NCBI GenBank assembly: GCA_016188005.1
Contig: JACPIQ010000081.1
Span: forward strand, 1 to 55,309
DNA from: Candidatus Rokuibacteriota bacterium
GTDB taxonomy: Bacteria > Methylomirabilota > Methylomirabilia > Rokubacteriales > CSP1-6
DNA: 55,309 bases
Direction: 5' to 3'
In this document: in pieces, positions 17,133-26,347 of the stretch
Numbering within the stretch: position 1 is the stretch's first letter
How the letters are laid out: each line of letters starts with the position of its first letter
The notes under the pieces: model-generated
Told to the model about the DNA's origin: nothing
The model's input: the letters and a program-made list of their open reading frames with translations, nothing else
Database searches by the model: none
Program-made: the position numbers and the translations under genes

Positions 17133-18350
17133 ATGAGCCTGGTGAACCCACACGGCAGGGACAAGCGCCTGAAGCCGCTGCTGCTCGGCGGCCAGGAGTG
17201 CGAGGAGGCGACGCGCAGGGCCCGGGGCCTCCCGCGCCTGGCGATCAGCTCGCGCGAGACCTCCGACCTCATCATGCTGGGCATCGGCGCCTTCACGCCG
17301 CTCGAGGGCTTCATGGGGCGGGCGGACTGGCAGGGGGTCTGCGACGAGTACCGCCTGGCCGACGGGACCTTCTGGCCTGTCCCCATCACCCTCTCCACGA
17401 CGCGCGAGGAGGCCGGGCGGGTGCGGGACGGCCAGGACGTCGCCCTCGTGGACGGGGAGAGCGGCGAGCTGATGGGCACGCTGACCGTCCGCGAGCGGTA
17501 CGCCATCGACCGGGCCCACGAGTGCAAGCAGATCTTCCGGACCGACGATCCCGCCCACCCGGGTGTCGCCAACGTCATGGGACAGGGCGAGGTGAACCTG
17601 GCGGGCGAGGTCCGCGTGCTGAGCGAGGGGCGGTACCCCGCGCAGTACGCGGGGCTCTACATGCGACCCGAGGAGACGCGGAAGCGGTTCGCCGAGAAGG
17701 GGTGGAGCACGGTGGCGGCGCTCCAGCTCCGGAACCCCATGCACCGCTCCCACGAGTACCTGGCGAAGATCGCCGTGGAGATCTGCGACGGGGTGCTCAT
17801 CCAGCAGATCCTGGGCAAGCTGAAGCCCGGCGACATCCCGGCCGAGGTGCGCGTCCGCGCCGTGGACACGCTCGTCCGGCACTACTTCGTGAAGGACACC
17901 TGCATCCAGGCCGGCGTGCCGCTGGAGATGCGCTACGGCGGGCCCCGCGAGGCGCTGCTCCACGCCGTCTTCCGCCAGAACTTCGGCTGCAGCCATCTCC
18001 TCGTCGGCCGGGACCACGCGGGCGTCGGCGAGTACTACGGGCCCTTCGACGCGCAGAAGATCTTCGACGAGATCCCGAAGGGCTCGCTCGAGCTCAAGCC
18101 GCTCAAGATCGACATGACCTTCTACTGCAGGAGGTGCGACGGCATGGCGACGGGGCGGACGTGCCCGCACGGCAAGGAGGACCGGCTGGCGGTGAGCGGC
18201 ACGATGCTGCGGAAGACGCTGTCCGAGGGCGGCGAGGTGCCGGAGCACTTCAGCCGGCCCGAGGTGCTGGCCATCCTCAAGGACTACTACGCCACGCTCG
18301 AGGACAAGGTGGAGGTCAAGCTCCACAAGTACGCCAAGGGCGAGAAGTAG
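17133..18350 (+). CDS. sat: Sulfate adenylyltransferase (ATP sulfurylase)
   Basis: This 405-residue dissimilatory-type Sat interconverts APS plus pyrophosphate and ATP plus sulfate. In an oxidiser it runs towards ATP. Motifs: [13 protein letters not shown] near residue 200 (the nucleotide-binding QxRNPxHxxHE), [12 protein letters not shown] near 296 and a C-terminal cysteine group ([17 protein letters not shown] near 330), as in bacterial Sat proteins that bind zinc. I chose the ATG at 17133 because GAGGGAG lies nine bases upstream and MSLVNPHG is the usual N terminus. An in-frame ATG at 17037 would add 32 unrelated residues. It leads the sat-aprB-aprA-qmoABC order. Confidence 0.94.
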   Translation: MSLVNPHGRDKRLKPLLLGGQECEEATRRARGLPRLAISSRETSDLIMLGIGAFTPLEGFMGRADWQGVCDEYRLADGTFWPVPITLSTTREEAGRVRDGQDVALVDGESGELMGTLTVRERYAIDRAHECKQIFRTDDPAHPGVANVMGQGEVNLAGEVRVLSEGRYPAQYAGLYMRPEETRKRFAEKGWSTVAALQLRNPMHRSHEYLAKIAVEICDGVLIQQILGKLKPGDIPAEVRVRAVDTLVRHYFVKDTCIQAGVPLEMRYGGPREALLHAVFRQNFGCSHLLVGRDHAGVGEYYGPFDAQKIFDEIPKGSLELKPLKIDMTFYCRRCDGMATGRTCPHGKEDRLAVSGTMLRKTLSEGGEVPEHFSRPEVLAILKDYYATLEDKVEVKLHKYAKGEK

Positions 18351-18377
18351 CGCCCCAACCAACCAGGAGGAGGAGTG

Positions 18378-18851
18378 ATGCCGACATTCGTGAACCCGGA
18401 CAAGTGCGACGGATGCCGCGGGCTGGCGCGCACGGCCTGCATGTACATCTGTCCCAACGACCTCATGAAGTACGACCCGGAGCTGGGGAAGGCCTACAGC
18501 AAGGAGCACGGGATGGCCTTCAACCAGGAGCCCGACGCCTGCTGGGAGTGCTTCTCGTGCGTGAAGGCCTGCCCGCAGGGCGCCATCACCATGCGCGGCT
18601 ACGCCGACGTGGTGCCGCTGGGCGGCTCGCTGGTCCCCCTGCGCGGGACGGACGCCATCATGTGGACGGCCAAGTACCGCGACGGCCAGATCAAGCGGTT
18701 CAAGTTCACGATCCGGACCACGGCGTGGGGCTCCATCGACCCGTTCAAGGACGCGCCCGCGCCGCCGGCCGACAAGATCAAGACACAGGAGCTGTACGCC
18801 GAGGGCAAGTGGCTCATGGTGGACAAGCTCCCCACCCCTACCAAGAACTGA
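18378..18851 (+). CDS. aprB: Adenylylsulfate reductase beta subunit
   Basis: This 157-residue ferredoxin-like subunit has two 4Fe-4S clusters, shown by CDGCRGLARTACMYICP near residue 9 and CWECFSCVKACPQGAI near 55. It transfers electrons between the AprA flavin and the Qmo membrane complex. The length is normal. A strong AGGAGGAGG precedes the ATG. It sits between sat and aprA, the common arrangement. Unlike its partner it is intact. Confidence 0.93.
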   Translation: MPTFVNPDKCDGCRGLARTACMYICPNDLMKYDPELGKAYSKEHGMAFNQEPDACWECFSCVKACPQGAITMRGYADVVPLGGSLVPLRGTDAIMWTAKYRDGQIKRFKFTIRTTAWGSIDPFKDAPAPPADKIKTQELYAEGKWLMVDKLPTPTKN

Positions 18852-18870
18852 CCAGCGAGGGCTCAGAGAG

Positions 18871-20666
18871 ATGGCTCAGCCAGAAACGGAAGTCGTCGAG
18901 ACCGATGTCTTGATCCTGGGCGGGGGCATGGCCGGCTGCGGGGCCGCCTTCGAGGCGGCCTACTGGGCCCGAGCCCAGGGCCTCCGGGTGGTGCTGGTGG
19001 AGAAGGCGGCGGTGGAGCGCAGCGGCGCGGTGGCCATGGGGCTCTCCGCCATCAACCTCTATCTCGGCATGCGCTGGAACCAGAACCAGCCCGAGGACTT
19101 CGTCCACTATGTGCGCCAGGACCTCATGGGGATGTCGCGGGAGGACCTGGTGTACGACATCGCCCGCCACGTGGACTCCTCGGTGCACATGTTCGAGGAA
19201 TGGGGCCTGCCCATCTTCAAGAACGCCGACGGCACCTACAAGCGCGAGGGCCGCTGGCAGATCATGATCCACGGGGAGTCCTACAAGCCCATCGTGGCCG
19301 AGGCGGCCAAGACGGCCGTGGGCGAGCAGAACGTCTACGAGCGCATCTTCGCCGCCCGGCTCCTGCTGGACCCCAAGGACCCCGGCCGCATCGCGGGGGC
19401 CATCGGCTTCAGCGTGCGCGACAACAAGATCTACGTCTTCAAGGCGCGCGCCGTCATCGTGACGGCCGGCGGGGCCACGGGGGTCTTCCGCCCGCACGCC
19501 CACGCCGAGGGGCTCGGCCGGATCTGGTACGCCCCGTGGAACACCGGGTCGGCCTACAGCCTGATGATCCAGGCTGGCGCCACGATGACGCAGATGGAGC
19601 ACCGGCTGGTCGTGGCGCGCTTCAAGGACGGCTACGGCCCGGTGGGGATGTGGTTCCTCCTCTTCAAGGCCGTCCTGGAGAATGCCAAGGGAGAGAACAT
19701 CGAGCAGAAGTGGGCTCACCTCCTCGAGGAGTGGAAGCCCTACGGCACCGGCAAGCCGATCCCGACGCCGCTCCGGAACCACCAGATGGTCGCCGACTTC
19801 CGGGCGGGGGGGGCGCCCTTCTACCTCCGCACGGACACGGCGCTGCAGCGCATGTACGCGGAGGTCGGCAAGGATCCCAAGAAGATGCGCGAGATCGAGG
19901 CCGATGCCTGGGAGGACTTCCTCGACATGACCATGTCCCAGGCGCTGATCTGGGCCTCGGACAACATCGACCCGGCCAAGACGCCGTCGGAGATCGTGCT
20001 CACCGAGCCGTACCTCATGGGCTCGCATGCCTCGGGGACGGGGGCCTGGGTGAGCGGGCCCGAGGACGTGGCCCCGAAGGAGTACTTCTGGGGCTACAAC
20101 CGCATGACGACGGTGAAGGGGCTCTTCGCCGCGTGGCCTACGTCATGGACAGCGGCGCCGCAGCGAGCGTGGACCAGGACCAGGTCGAGGCCGTCAAGGC
20201 CGAGCTCTGGGCGCCCTTCGAGGTCTACGAGAAGGGGCGCAAGGCCTCCACGACGGAGGAGATCAACCCCAACTACCTCTTCCCGAAGATGGCGTTGCAC
20301 CGGCTGCAGAAGATCATGGACGAGTACGCGGCGGGCCAGGGCTCGCAGTACATCACCACGGCGGGGATGCTCACCAAGGGGCTCGAGCGGATGCAGTACC
20401 TCCGCGAGGATCTCTCCAAGCTCGCGGCCCGGGACCTCCACGAGCTCATGCGCTGCTGGGAGATCTGGGACCGGGTGTGGTGCGCCGAGGCGCACATGCA
20501 GCACATGCTCTTCCGGCAGGAGACGCGGTGGCCGGGGTATTACTACCGTCCGGACTTCCCGTCGCTGGACGACCAGAACTGGCGCGTGTTCGTCAACTCC
20601 CGCTACGACGCGGCCGCCCGCGCCTGGAAGCTGGAGAAGACGCCGTTCCTCACCAACATCTCGTAG
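18871..20666 (+). pseudogene. aprA: Adenylylsulfate reductase alpha subunit, reading frame disrupted
   Basis: AprA is the FAD subunit that forms APS from sulfite and AMP in oxidisers. The reading frame from ATG 18871 is typical AprA: VLILGGGMAGCGAAFEAAYW at the FAD site, then RIWYAPWNTGSAYSL and FWGYNRMTTVKGLFAA, to about 20133. The protein then continues in another frame from about 20130 (RVAYVMDSG) to the stop at 20664-20666, with a normal C terminus. Between GLFAA and VAYVMD, intact AprA has about 24 residues with the GD...HKFSSGSxxEGR FAD-binding segment. These are absent, and the loss is not a multiple of three. Either the gene is inactivated or the assembly has lost a short segment. No second copy is in the window. 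Confidence 0.85.
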
Positions 20667-20693
20667 CCGCCTGAGGCGAGTTCGGGGTCGAGC

Positions 20694-20726
20694 GCGGCGG
20701 GGAACCCGAGCAGGGCTCCCCGCCGC
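20694..20726 (+). terminator. GC-rich hairpin between aprA and qmoA
   Basis: A perfect nine-pair stem, GCGGCGGGG (20694-20702) with CCCCGCCGC (20718-20726), encloses a smaller CCC/GGG hairpin (20705-20707 and 20713-20715). There is no U-tract, so it is more likely an RNA-processing or stabilising element, or a weak attenuator, than a strong terminator. The qmoA ATG follows 25 bases later. Confidence 0.5.
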
Positions 20727-20750
20727 CCGACGCAGAAAGGGTCTGTGCCC

Positions 20751-22064
20751 ATGACGCAGTCGACCGTGGAAGGGGCGGCGCGGGCGGCGGAGACGGTGCC
20801 GTCGGTGCACCGCAGCATCCTCGTGATCGGCGGGGGTATCGCCGGGATCACGGCGGCGGTGGAAGCGGCGGAGGCCGGCTACCAGGTCTACATCGTCGAG
20901 AAGAACCCGTATCTCGGCGGGCGGGTGGCGCAGCTCAACAAGTACTTCCCCAAGCTCTGCCCCCCGTACTGCGGGCTCGAGATCAACTTCCAGCGGATCC
21001 GCAAGGAGCCCCGGGTGCGCTTCTTCACCCTCGCCGAGGTCGAGCGCCTCACGGGCCGCACGGGGCAGTTCGAGGCGACGCTCGTGCTCCACCCACGCTA
21101 CGTCAACGACCGGTGCACGGCCTGCGGCGACTGCGTCCGCGTCTGTCCCGTGGACCGGCCCAACGCCTTCAATTACGGGATGGACACCACGAAGGCCATC
21201 TACCTGCCCCACGAGCTGGCTGTCCCCATGAAGTACGTCATCGACGGCACGGCCTGCAAGATGGCCGAGTGCGCCAGGTGCGTGGAGGCCTGCGGCTACG
21301 GCGCCATCGACCTCGCCATGCAGCCGCGCACCCTCACGCTCCAGGTGGGGGCGGTGGTGGTGGCGACCGGCTGGAAGCCCTACGACGCCGGCCGCATCGA
21401 CAACCTGGGTTTCGGCCGCTACCCCGACGTCATCACCAACGTCATGATGGAGCGCCTGGCCGCCCCCAACGGCCCCACGAAGGGACAGATCCTGCGCCCG
21501 TCCGACGGCAAGCCCGTCGAGAGCGCCGCCTTCGTCCAATGCGCGGGGTCGCGCGACGTGAACCACCTGGGCTACTGCTCCGGCATCTGCTGTCTGGCCT
21601 CGCTGAAGGAGGCGACCTACCTGCGGGAGCAGAACCCCACCGCCAAGGCCCACGTCTTCTACATCGATCTCCGGACGCCGGGCACCTACGACTTCTTCGC
21701 CAGGAAGGTCCTGGCCGATCCGAATGTTTCGATCACGAACGGCAAGGTGGCCCGGATCGTCGAGGATCCCGCCACCCGCCGCCTGACCGTGGAGGCCGAG
21801 GACATCCTGTCCGCCGCGAAGACGACGGTGACGGTGGACCTCGTCGTCCTGGCCAGCGGCATGGTCTCGAGCCTCGAGGGGACAGCGCCGTCGGCCGGGG
21901 TGGGGCTCGATGCGGACGCGTTCGTCGTGCCCGACGCCTCCGGCGAGGGAATCGTGGCGGCGGGCTCCGCGCGCAGCCCCGGGGACGTGGCCACGGCCAC
22001 CCAGGAAGGGACCGCCGCCGCGCTCCGGGCCATCCAGGCGATCCAGGCGGCGGCACGGAGATGA
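20751..22064 (+). CDS. qmoA: Quinone-interacting membrane-bound oxidoreductase subunit A, HdrA-like flavoprotein
   Basis: This 437-residue HdrA-like FAD protein has a Rossmann motif (ILVIGGGIAGITAAVEAAE near residue 24), the cysteine pair of KLCPPYCGLE near 70, one ferredoxin cluster CTACGDCVRVCPVD near 122, a further CARCVEACGYGA near 175, and CSGICC near 275. QmoA with QmoB and QmoC links AprAB to the quinone pool. Its position right after aprBA and its overlap with qmoB make Qmo more likely than an sHdr HdrA, although the folds are the same. The ATG at 20751 follows AGAAAGGG. Confidence 0.9.
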   Translation: MTQSTVEGAARAAETVPSVHRSILVIGGGIAGITAAVEAAEAGYQVYIVEKNPYLGGRVAQLNKYFPKLCPPYCGLEINFQRIRKEPRVRFFTLAEVERLTGRTGQFEATLVLHPRYVNDRCTACGDCVRVCPVDRPNAFNYGMDTTKAIYLPHELAVPMKYVIDGTACKMAECARCVEACGYGAIDLAMQPRTLTLQVGAVVVATGWKPYDAGRIDNLGFGRYPDVITNVMMERLAAPNGPTKGQILRPSDGKPVESAAFVQCAGSRDVNHLGYCSGICCLASLKEATYLREQNPTAKAHVFYIDLRTPGTYDFFARKVLADPNVSITNGKVARIVEDPATRRLTVEAEDILSAAKTTVTVDLVVLASGMVSSLEGTAPSAGVGLDADAFVVPDASGEGIVAAGSARSPGDVATATQEGTAAALRAIQAIQAAARR

Positions 22065-24208
22065 CCCCCGTGGAGAAGAAGCTCGGGATCTACGTCTGCA
22101 GCGGATGCGGGATCGGCCAGTGCGTGGACGCGGACAAGGTCGCGCAGATCGCGCGCGACACGGCCCAGGGCGCGGCCGTGAGGACGTCCCCGGCCTTCTG
22201 CCTCGAGGATGTCCGGCTGATCCGGGAGGACGTCGAGCGCGAGGGCGTGAACACCGTCGTCATCGCCGCCTGCTCCCCCCGCGTGAACACGGATGTCTTC
22301 GCCTTCCCCGGGGCGACCGTCGACCGGGTGAACCTCCGCGAGCAGGTGGCCTGGAGCCATCCTCCGGGGCACGAGGAGACCCAGGCGCTGGCGGAGGACG
22401 CACTCCGGATGGGCCTCGCCCGCGCCCAGAAGCTCAAGCTCCCGACGCCCTTCACCGAGGCGCAGGAGCGGAGCGTGCTCGTGGTGGGCGGGGGCGTGGC
22501 GGGGCTCAACGCGGCGCTGGGCGCCGCGGAGGCCGGCGCCCGCGTGCTCCTCGTGGAGAAGGCGCCGCGGCTCGGCGGCTTCGCCCTCAGGCTCGGGAAG
22601 CAATACCCGAAGCGGCCGCCGTACCACGACCTGGAGGAGGTGGCCGCGGAGGCCCTCGTCGGCCGGGCCGAGACCCATCCCGCCATCGAGGTCCTCACCG
22701 GCGCCGAGGTGCAGGGCATTGCCGGTCAGCCCGGCAAGTTCGAGGTGACCCTCACGCGGAACGGGGAGCCGCGCGCCGCCACCGCAGGCGCTGTCGTCTG
22801 GGCCACCGGGTGGAAGCCCTTCGCCCCCGCTGCCCTCGAGCGCTACGGCCACGGCCGCTGCCAGAACGTCATCACGAGCGTGGCCCTCGAGGACATGGCC
22901 CGCGCGGGCGCCATCGCCCGCCCCTCGGATGGCCGGACGCCCCGCTCGGTGGCCATCCTGCTGTGCGATGGCGCGGAGGACGCGGACAACGTCAAGCACA
23001 GCGGTTCCGTGACCTACCTGGTTGCCCTCAAGCAAGCCGCCTACATTCGCGCCCAGCACCCGGACACGTGCGTCTACGTCGTCTACCGGGACATGCAGAC
23101 GCCGGGGCAGCACGAGTACTTCTACAAGGCGGTGCAGGAGGATGCCGGCGTGATGCTGACCCGCGGGCGTGTGGCCGGCGTCTCCGCCGCCGCCGACGGC
23201 GGCGTGGTCGTGGATCTCGAGGACTCGCCGCTGGGCGGCCCCGTGCGGCTCGAGGCGGACCTGCTGGTCCTCTCGGTGGGCATGGCCCCCGTGTCCTCGG
23301 AGGACGAGGGGCTCAACCTCACGTATCTGCAGGGCAAGGGCCTCCCCCTCTCGCGGTACGGGTTCGCCGACTCGAACTTCATCTGCTTCCCGTACGAGAC
23401 GCGGCGGACGGGCATCTACTCGGCCGGCTGCGTCCGCAAGCCCATGGATCTCCAGGCGGCGGCCACCGATGGCGCGGCCGCCGCGCTCAAGGCGATCCAG
23501 GTGACGGAGAAGGCCGCACTGGGGGCGGCCGTGCACCCGCGGGTCGGGGATCTTTCCTTCCCGAGCTTCTTCCTGCAGAAGTGCACGATGTGCGGCCGCT
23601 GCAGCCAGGAGTGCCCGTTCGGCGCCATCGAGCTCGTGCCGGAGAAGAACACCCCCTTCGTCGTCACCAACCGCTGCCGCCGCTGCGGGACCTGCATGGG
23701 GGCCTGCCCGGTGCAGATCATCTCCTTCGACGACTACTCGGTGGACATGGTGGCCTCCATGATCAAGGCCGTGGAGGTGCCCGAGGGAGACGACGACAAG
23801 CCGCGGATCCTGGTCCTGGCCTGCGAGAACGACGCCTACCCGGCGCTGGACATGGCAGGGATCGACCGCCTGTCACTGCCGGCCTCGCTCCGGATCATCC
23901 CGGTGCGCTGCCTCGGCTCGGTCAACGCCATCATGGCCGCCGATGCCTTCTCCAAGGGCTTCGACGGCGTCGTCCTCCTCGGCTGCAAACCCGGCGAGGA
24001 CTACCAGTGCCACTCCATCAAGGGCAGCGAGCTCTTGACCACGCGGATGGACAATGTCCGCGAGACGCTCGGCCGCCTCATGCTCGAGCCCGAGCGCGCG
24101 CAGGTGATGGAGACGGCCATCTCCGACTTCGCCGCGCTCCCCGGCAAGCTCGCCCGGTTCGTGGAGTCCATGAAGGCCATCGGCCCGAACCCCATGAAGG
24201 GCTTCTAG
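22061..24208 (+). CDS. qmoB: Quinone-interacting membrane-bound oxidoreductase subunit B, HdrA-MvhD-like
   Basis: This 715-residue protein has a short N-terminal cysteine segment (YVCSGCGIGQCVD), a FAD domain (VLVVGGGVAGLNAALGAAE near residue 142), two 4Fe-4S motifs (CTMCGRCSQECPFG near 508, CRRCGTCMGACPVQ near 540) and a C-terminal MvhD-like domain with ACEND, PVRCLGSVN and LLGCKPGEDYQCH. This is the domain order of QmoB. The ATG overlaps the qmoA stop (ATGA), so the two are coupled. It acts on the cytoplasmic side, between AprAB and QmoC. Confidence 0.92.
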   Translation: MTPVEKKLGIYVCSGCGIGQCVDADKVAQIARDTAQGAAVRTSPAFCLEDVRLIREDVEREGVNTVVIAACSPRVNTDVFAFPGATVDRVNLREQVAWSHPPGHEETQALAEDALRMGLARAQKLKLPTPFTEAQERSVLVVGGGVAGLNAALGAAEAGARVLLVEKAPRLGGFALRLGKQYPKRPPYHDLEEVAAEALVGRAETHPAIEVLTGAEVQGIAGQPGKFEVTLTRNGEPRAATAGAVVWATGWKPFAPAALERYGHGRCQNVITSVALEDMARAGAIARPSDGRTPRSVAILLCDGAEDADNVKHSGSVTYLVALKQAAYIRAQHPDTCVYVVYRDMQTPGQHEYFYKAVQEDAGVMLTRGRVAGVSAAADGGVVVDLEDSPLGGPVRLEADLLVLSVGMAPVSSEDEGLNLTYLQGKGLPLSRYGFADSNFICFPYETRRTGIYSAGCVRKPMDLQAAATDGAAAALKAIQVTEKAALGAAVHPRVGDLSFPSFFLQKCTMCGRCSQECPFGAIELVPEKNTPFVVTNRCRRCGTCMGACPVQIISFDDYSVDMVASMIKAVEVPEGDDDKPRILVLACENDAYPALDMAGIDRLSLPASLRIIPVRCLGSVNAIMAADAFSKGFDGVVLLGCKPGEDYQCHSIKGSELLTTRMDNVRETLGRLMLEPERAQVMETAISDFAALPGKLARFVESMKAIGPNPMKGF

Positions 24209-24211
24209 TGG

Positions 24212-24604
24212 CCTGTCCCAGCAGTTTGGCGACGAACTCCCGGGCGAGACTGGGGGCGCCCGCTCCCGAACACGCTCCCTCGCGGGCGCGCAGCGTCCAG
24301 TCGCAACGAGCCACGGGACGCAGGTTGCGGGCTTCGGCGACCCGCAGAAGCCACGGTTCGGGAGCGTGCGCCCCCAGCCCCGCCCTCACCCGTCTCAGCG
24401 ACTTCTGGGACAGGATACTGGCATCCTGCCTCAGGAGTTCATCGACAGGCGGCGCCCGGTGGGGCAGGGGGCCCTCCCCGCGGAACCGTGGCTTCTGCGC
24501 GCTGCCGGAGCCGAAGACCTCGATCTCGTGGCCCGGTACGGGACGGGGCTGCGGGTTGGGACTCAGCGTGTTCTGCGGGGAGGGCCCCCTGCCCCGGCCG
24601 GCGC
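24212..24604 (+). repeat. Nested palindromic element between qmoB and qmoC
   Basis: This gap holds two inverted-repeat units. Unit A has outer arms 24212-24221 and 24405-24414 (CCTGTCCCAG and its complement). Its 22-base inner arms, 24250-24271 and 24356-24377, have one mismatch. Unit B has perfect 21-base arms at 24461-24481 and 24575-24595. The units also cross-pair: 24343-24359 is the exact complement of 24483-24499 (17 bases). A small hairpin CAGGAT/ATCCTG lies between them at 24411-24428. It looks like a pair of MITE- or REP-like elements. No transposase is nearby. Confidence 0.8.
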
Positions 24605-24635
24605 TTTGCCGTCGGATCTCCGCGACAGGGCGCTA

Positions 24636-25778
24636 GTGCCCGCGCCAGTCAGCGTGGACCTGGGCTTCAAGCGGGAGATCATCGGCCGCGGCGCCGCCGA
24701 CCTCACCGCCTGCTACCAGTGCGGGACCTGCTCGGTGGTCTGCCCCCTCTCGACGGCGGACAACCCCTTTCCCCGGAAGGAGATGGTCTGGGTCCAGTGG
24801 GGGCTCAAGGAGCGGGCGCTGGGCAATTCCTCCATCTGGCTCTGCCACCAGTGCGCCTCCTGCACCGCCTACTGCCCCCGGGACGCCGGGCCGGCCAGCC
24901 TCATGGCCGCGCTGCGGGAGCAGAGCATCCGCCACTTCGCGGCGCCGGCCTTCATGGGGCGGGCAGCGAGCGATCCCCGCTTCCTGCCGCTGCTCTTCGC
25001 CGTGCCGGCGCTTCTCTTCCTCGCGCTCCTGGCCTCGCTCGGCCACCTCGGGCGGCTCCCCGAGGGCCCCGTGGTGTTCTCGAAGCTCATCCCGATCATG
25101 CACATCGAGATCGTCTTCATCGCCGCGATGACGCTGTCCGGCCTCGGCGCCCTGGCCGGCGGCATCCGGTACTGGAAGGCCATGCGGGCGCACATGGCCG
25201 GTGACGGCCGGGCCCCCGCGCAGGCGCTCGTGCCCACCGTCCTCGCCATCCTTCGGCACCGGAAGTTCGGCGAGTGCCGCTCCCGCTCGGCCGGGAGCCG
25301 TCGGACCTTCGAGGAGCATCTCCACCCGACCCACCTGGCGGTGTTCTGGGGGTTCCTCGGCCTGGTGGCGACCACCACGTCGGTAGGCATCGGCATCTAC
25401 GTCTTCGGCTACCTCACCCCGTGGCCGCTCGGGCATCCCGTGAAGATCCTCGGCAACGCCAGCGGCGTCCTCGTGGTGGGGGCACTCCTGGTCTTCGGCT
25501 ACCGCCGGATCGCCGATGCGGAGCGGGCAGGGCGGAGTAGCTATCCGGACTGGCTGTTCATCGTGGTGCTGGGGGGCACGACGCTCACCGGGTTCCTCTG
25601 CGAGCTGCTGCGCCTCGCCGACGCCCCGGGCGCAGCCTACCCGATGTACGTCGTCCACCTGAGCTTCGTCTTCGTCCTCCTGGTCTACATCCCGTACTCG
25701 AAGTTCTCGCACCTGGTCTACCGGACCACCGCCATGCTCTATGCAGCGAGCGCGCCGCCAGCGAAAGGAGCCCCCTGA
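24636..25778 (+). CDS. qmoC: Quinone-interacting membrane-bound oxidoreductase subunit C
   Basis: This 380-residue fusion has an HdrC-like ferredoxin domain (CYQCGTCSVVCPLS near residue 25, CHQCASCTAYCPRD near 70) and a NarI/HdrE-like membrane domain. The latter has about six helices and histidines suitable for heme b (HPTHLAVFWGF, VVHLSFVFVLL). It passes electrons between QmoAB and the quinone pool. The start is the GTG at 24636, since MPAPVSVDLGFKREI begins like other QmoC proteins; the open frame upstream to 24366 is translated palindrome and is not conserved. It is separated from qmoB by about 430 bases of repeat, so coupling of the three genes has been weakened. Confidence 0.9.
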   Translation: MPAPVSVDLGFKREIIGRGAADLTACYQCGTCSVVCPLSTADNPFPRKEMVWVQWGLKERALGNSSIWLCHQCASCTAYCPRDAGPASLMAALREQSIRHFAAPAFMGRAASDPRFLPLLFAVPALLFLALLASLGHLGRLPEGPVVFSKLIPIMHIEIVFIAAMTLSGLGALAGGIRYWKAMRAHMAGDGRAPAQALVPTVLAILRHRKFGECRSRSAGSRRTFEEHLHPTHLAVFWGFLGLVATTTSVGIGIYVFGYLTPWPLGHPVKILGNASGVLVVGALLVFGYRRIADAERAGRSSYPDWLFIVVLGGTTLTGFLCELLRLADAPGAAYPMYVVHLSFVFVLLVYIPYSKFSHLVYRTTAMLYAASAPPAKGAP

Positions 25779-25819
25779 TCCCCATCTTCGATCTCAGGCC
25801 GGAGGAGGTGGCGGCCTGC

Positions 25820-25939
25820 ATGGCGCCGGTGGCGCACGACAAGCAGGCGCTGGCCGACTACCCCCGCGGCGCCGCCGAGCCGGGCGGGACGGCCTGGCCA
25901 CCCCTCGTGGCGGCCCGGCCCACGGGGCATGCGGAGTAG
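25820..25939 (+). CDS. Possible small protein, 39 residues
   Basis: This short frame, MAPVAHDKQALADYPRGAAE and on to HAE, ends just before the DUF202 gene. GGAGGAGG lies 11 bases before the ATG. The frame is open back to a CTG at 25775 that overlaps the qmoC stop as CTGA, giving a 54-residue version starting LIPIFDLRPEEV. I do not recognise it and it could be non-coding. Confidence 0.25.
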   Translation: MAPVAHDKQALADYPRGAAEPGGTAWPPLVAARPTGHAE

Positions 25940-25943
25940 ACGG

Positions 25944-26324
25944 ATGACGTGGGACCGCAGCAGCGATCAGCATGAGCTCGCCCGCGAGCGTACCGCCGAG
26001 GCCAGGCGGCGTACCCATCTCGCGAATGAGCGCACCTACGCGGCCTGGGTTCGAACCGCGCTGGCCCTCATCGCGCTGGGAGTCGGCATCGCCGGCTACT
26101 TCCACCTGGCCGGGAACGGCCGGGTCCAGCTCTTCGTCCGGCTCGGCGCGAGCTTCGTCATCGGCGGCGCCCTGATGGCGGCCCTGGCCACCTACGCCTA
26201 CCGCAAGACATACGAGAGCGTCGAGAAGGGCGAGTACGGCAGCACCATGACCCTCACGCTGCTGCTGGGGGCGATTCCCATCCTGCTGGGGCTGCTGGCC
26301 CTTGTCATGATCATTCTCCAGTAG
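25944..26324 (+). CDS. DUF202 family small membrane protein (YidH-like)
   Basis: This 126-residue protein has three predicted helices (about residues 39-58, 67-90 and 104-125) and the DUF202 signature LANERTYAAWVRTALALIALG. An N-terminal cytoplasmic stretch is rich in Arg and Glu. Function is not known for the family. It lies between qmoC and a lipoate ligase gene, which gives no clear clue. The ATG at 25944 is preceded by GCGGAG. Confidence 0.8.
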   Translation: MTWDRSSDQHELARERTAEARRRTHLANERTYAAWVRTALALIALGVGIAGYFHLAGNGRVQLFVRLGASFVIGGALMAALATYAYRKTYESVEKGEYGSTMTLTLLLGAIPILLGLLALVMIILQ

Positions 26325-26347
26325 GGCCGGAGCCGAGAGCGAGCCGC

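Noticed and set aside
20100-20170. Programmed frameshifting in aprA
   Set aside because: No slippery heptamer is visible, and about 24 conserved residues are missing, which a simple frameshift would not restore.
20751-24208. qmoA/qmoB as the HdrA core of an sHdr complex
   Set aside because: Gene order after aprBA, the MvhD-like C terminus of the second protein and the NarI-like third subunit all match QmoABC.
24366-24635. Upstream extension of qmoC to 24366
   Set aside because: It would translate the palindromic repeat; the GTG at 24636 gives the normal QmoC N terminus.
17133-25778. sat-aprBA-qmoABC as evidence of a sulfate reducer
   Set aside because: No dsr genes are seen, and sox, fcc and lbpA genes nearby point to the oxidative direction. 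The enzymes themselves are reversible, so this is not proven.
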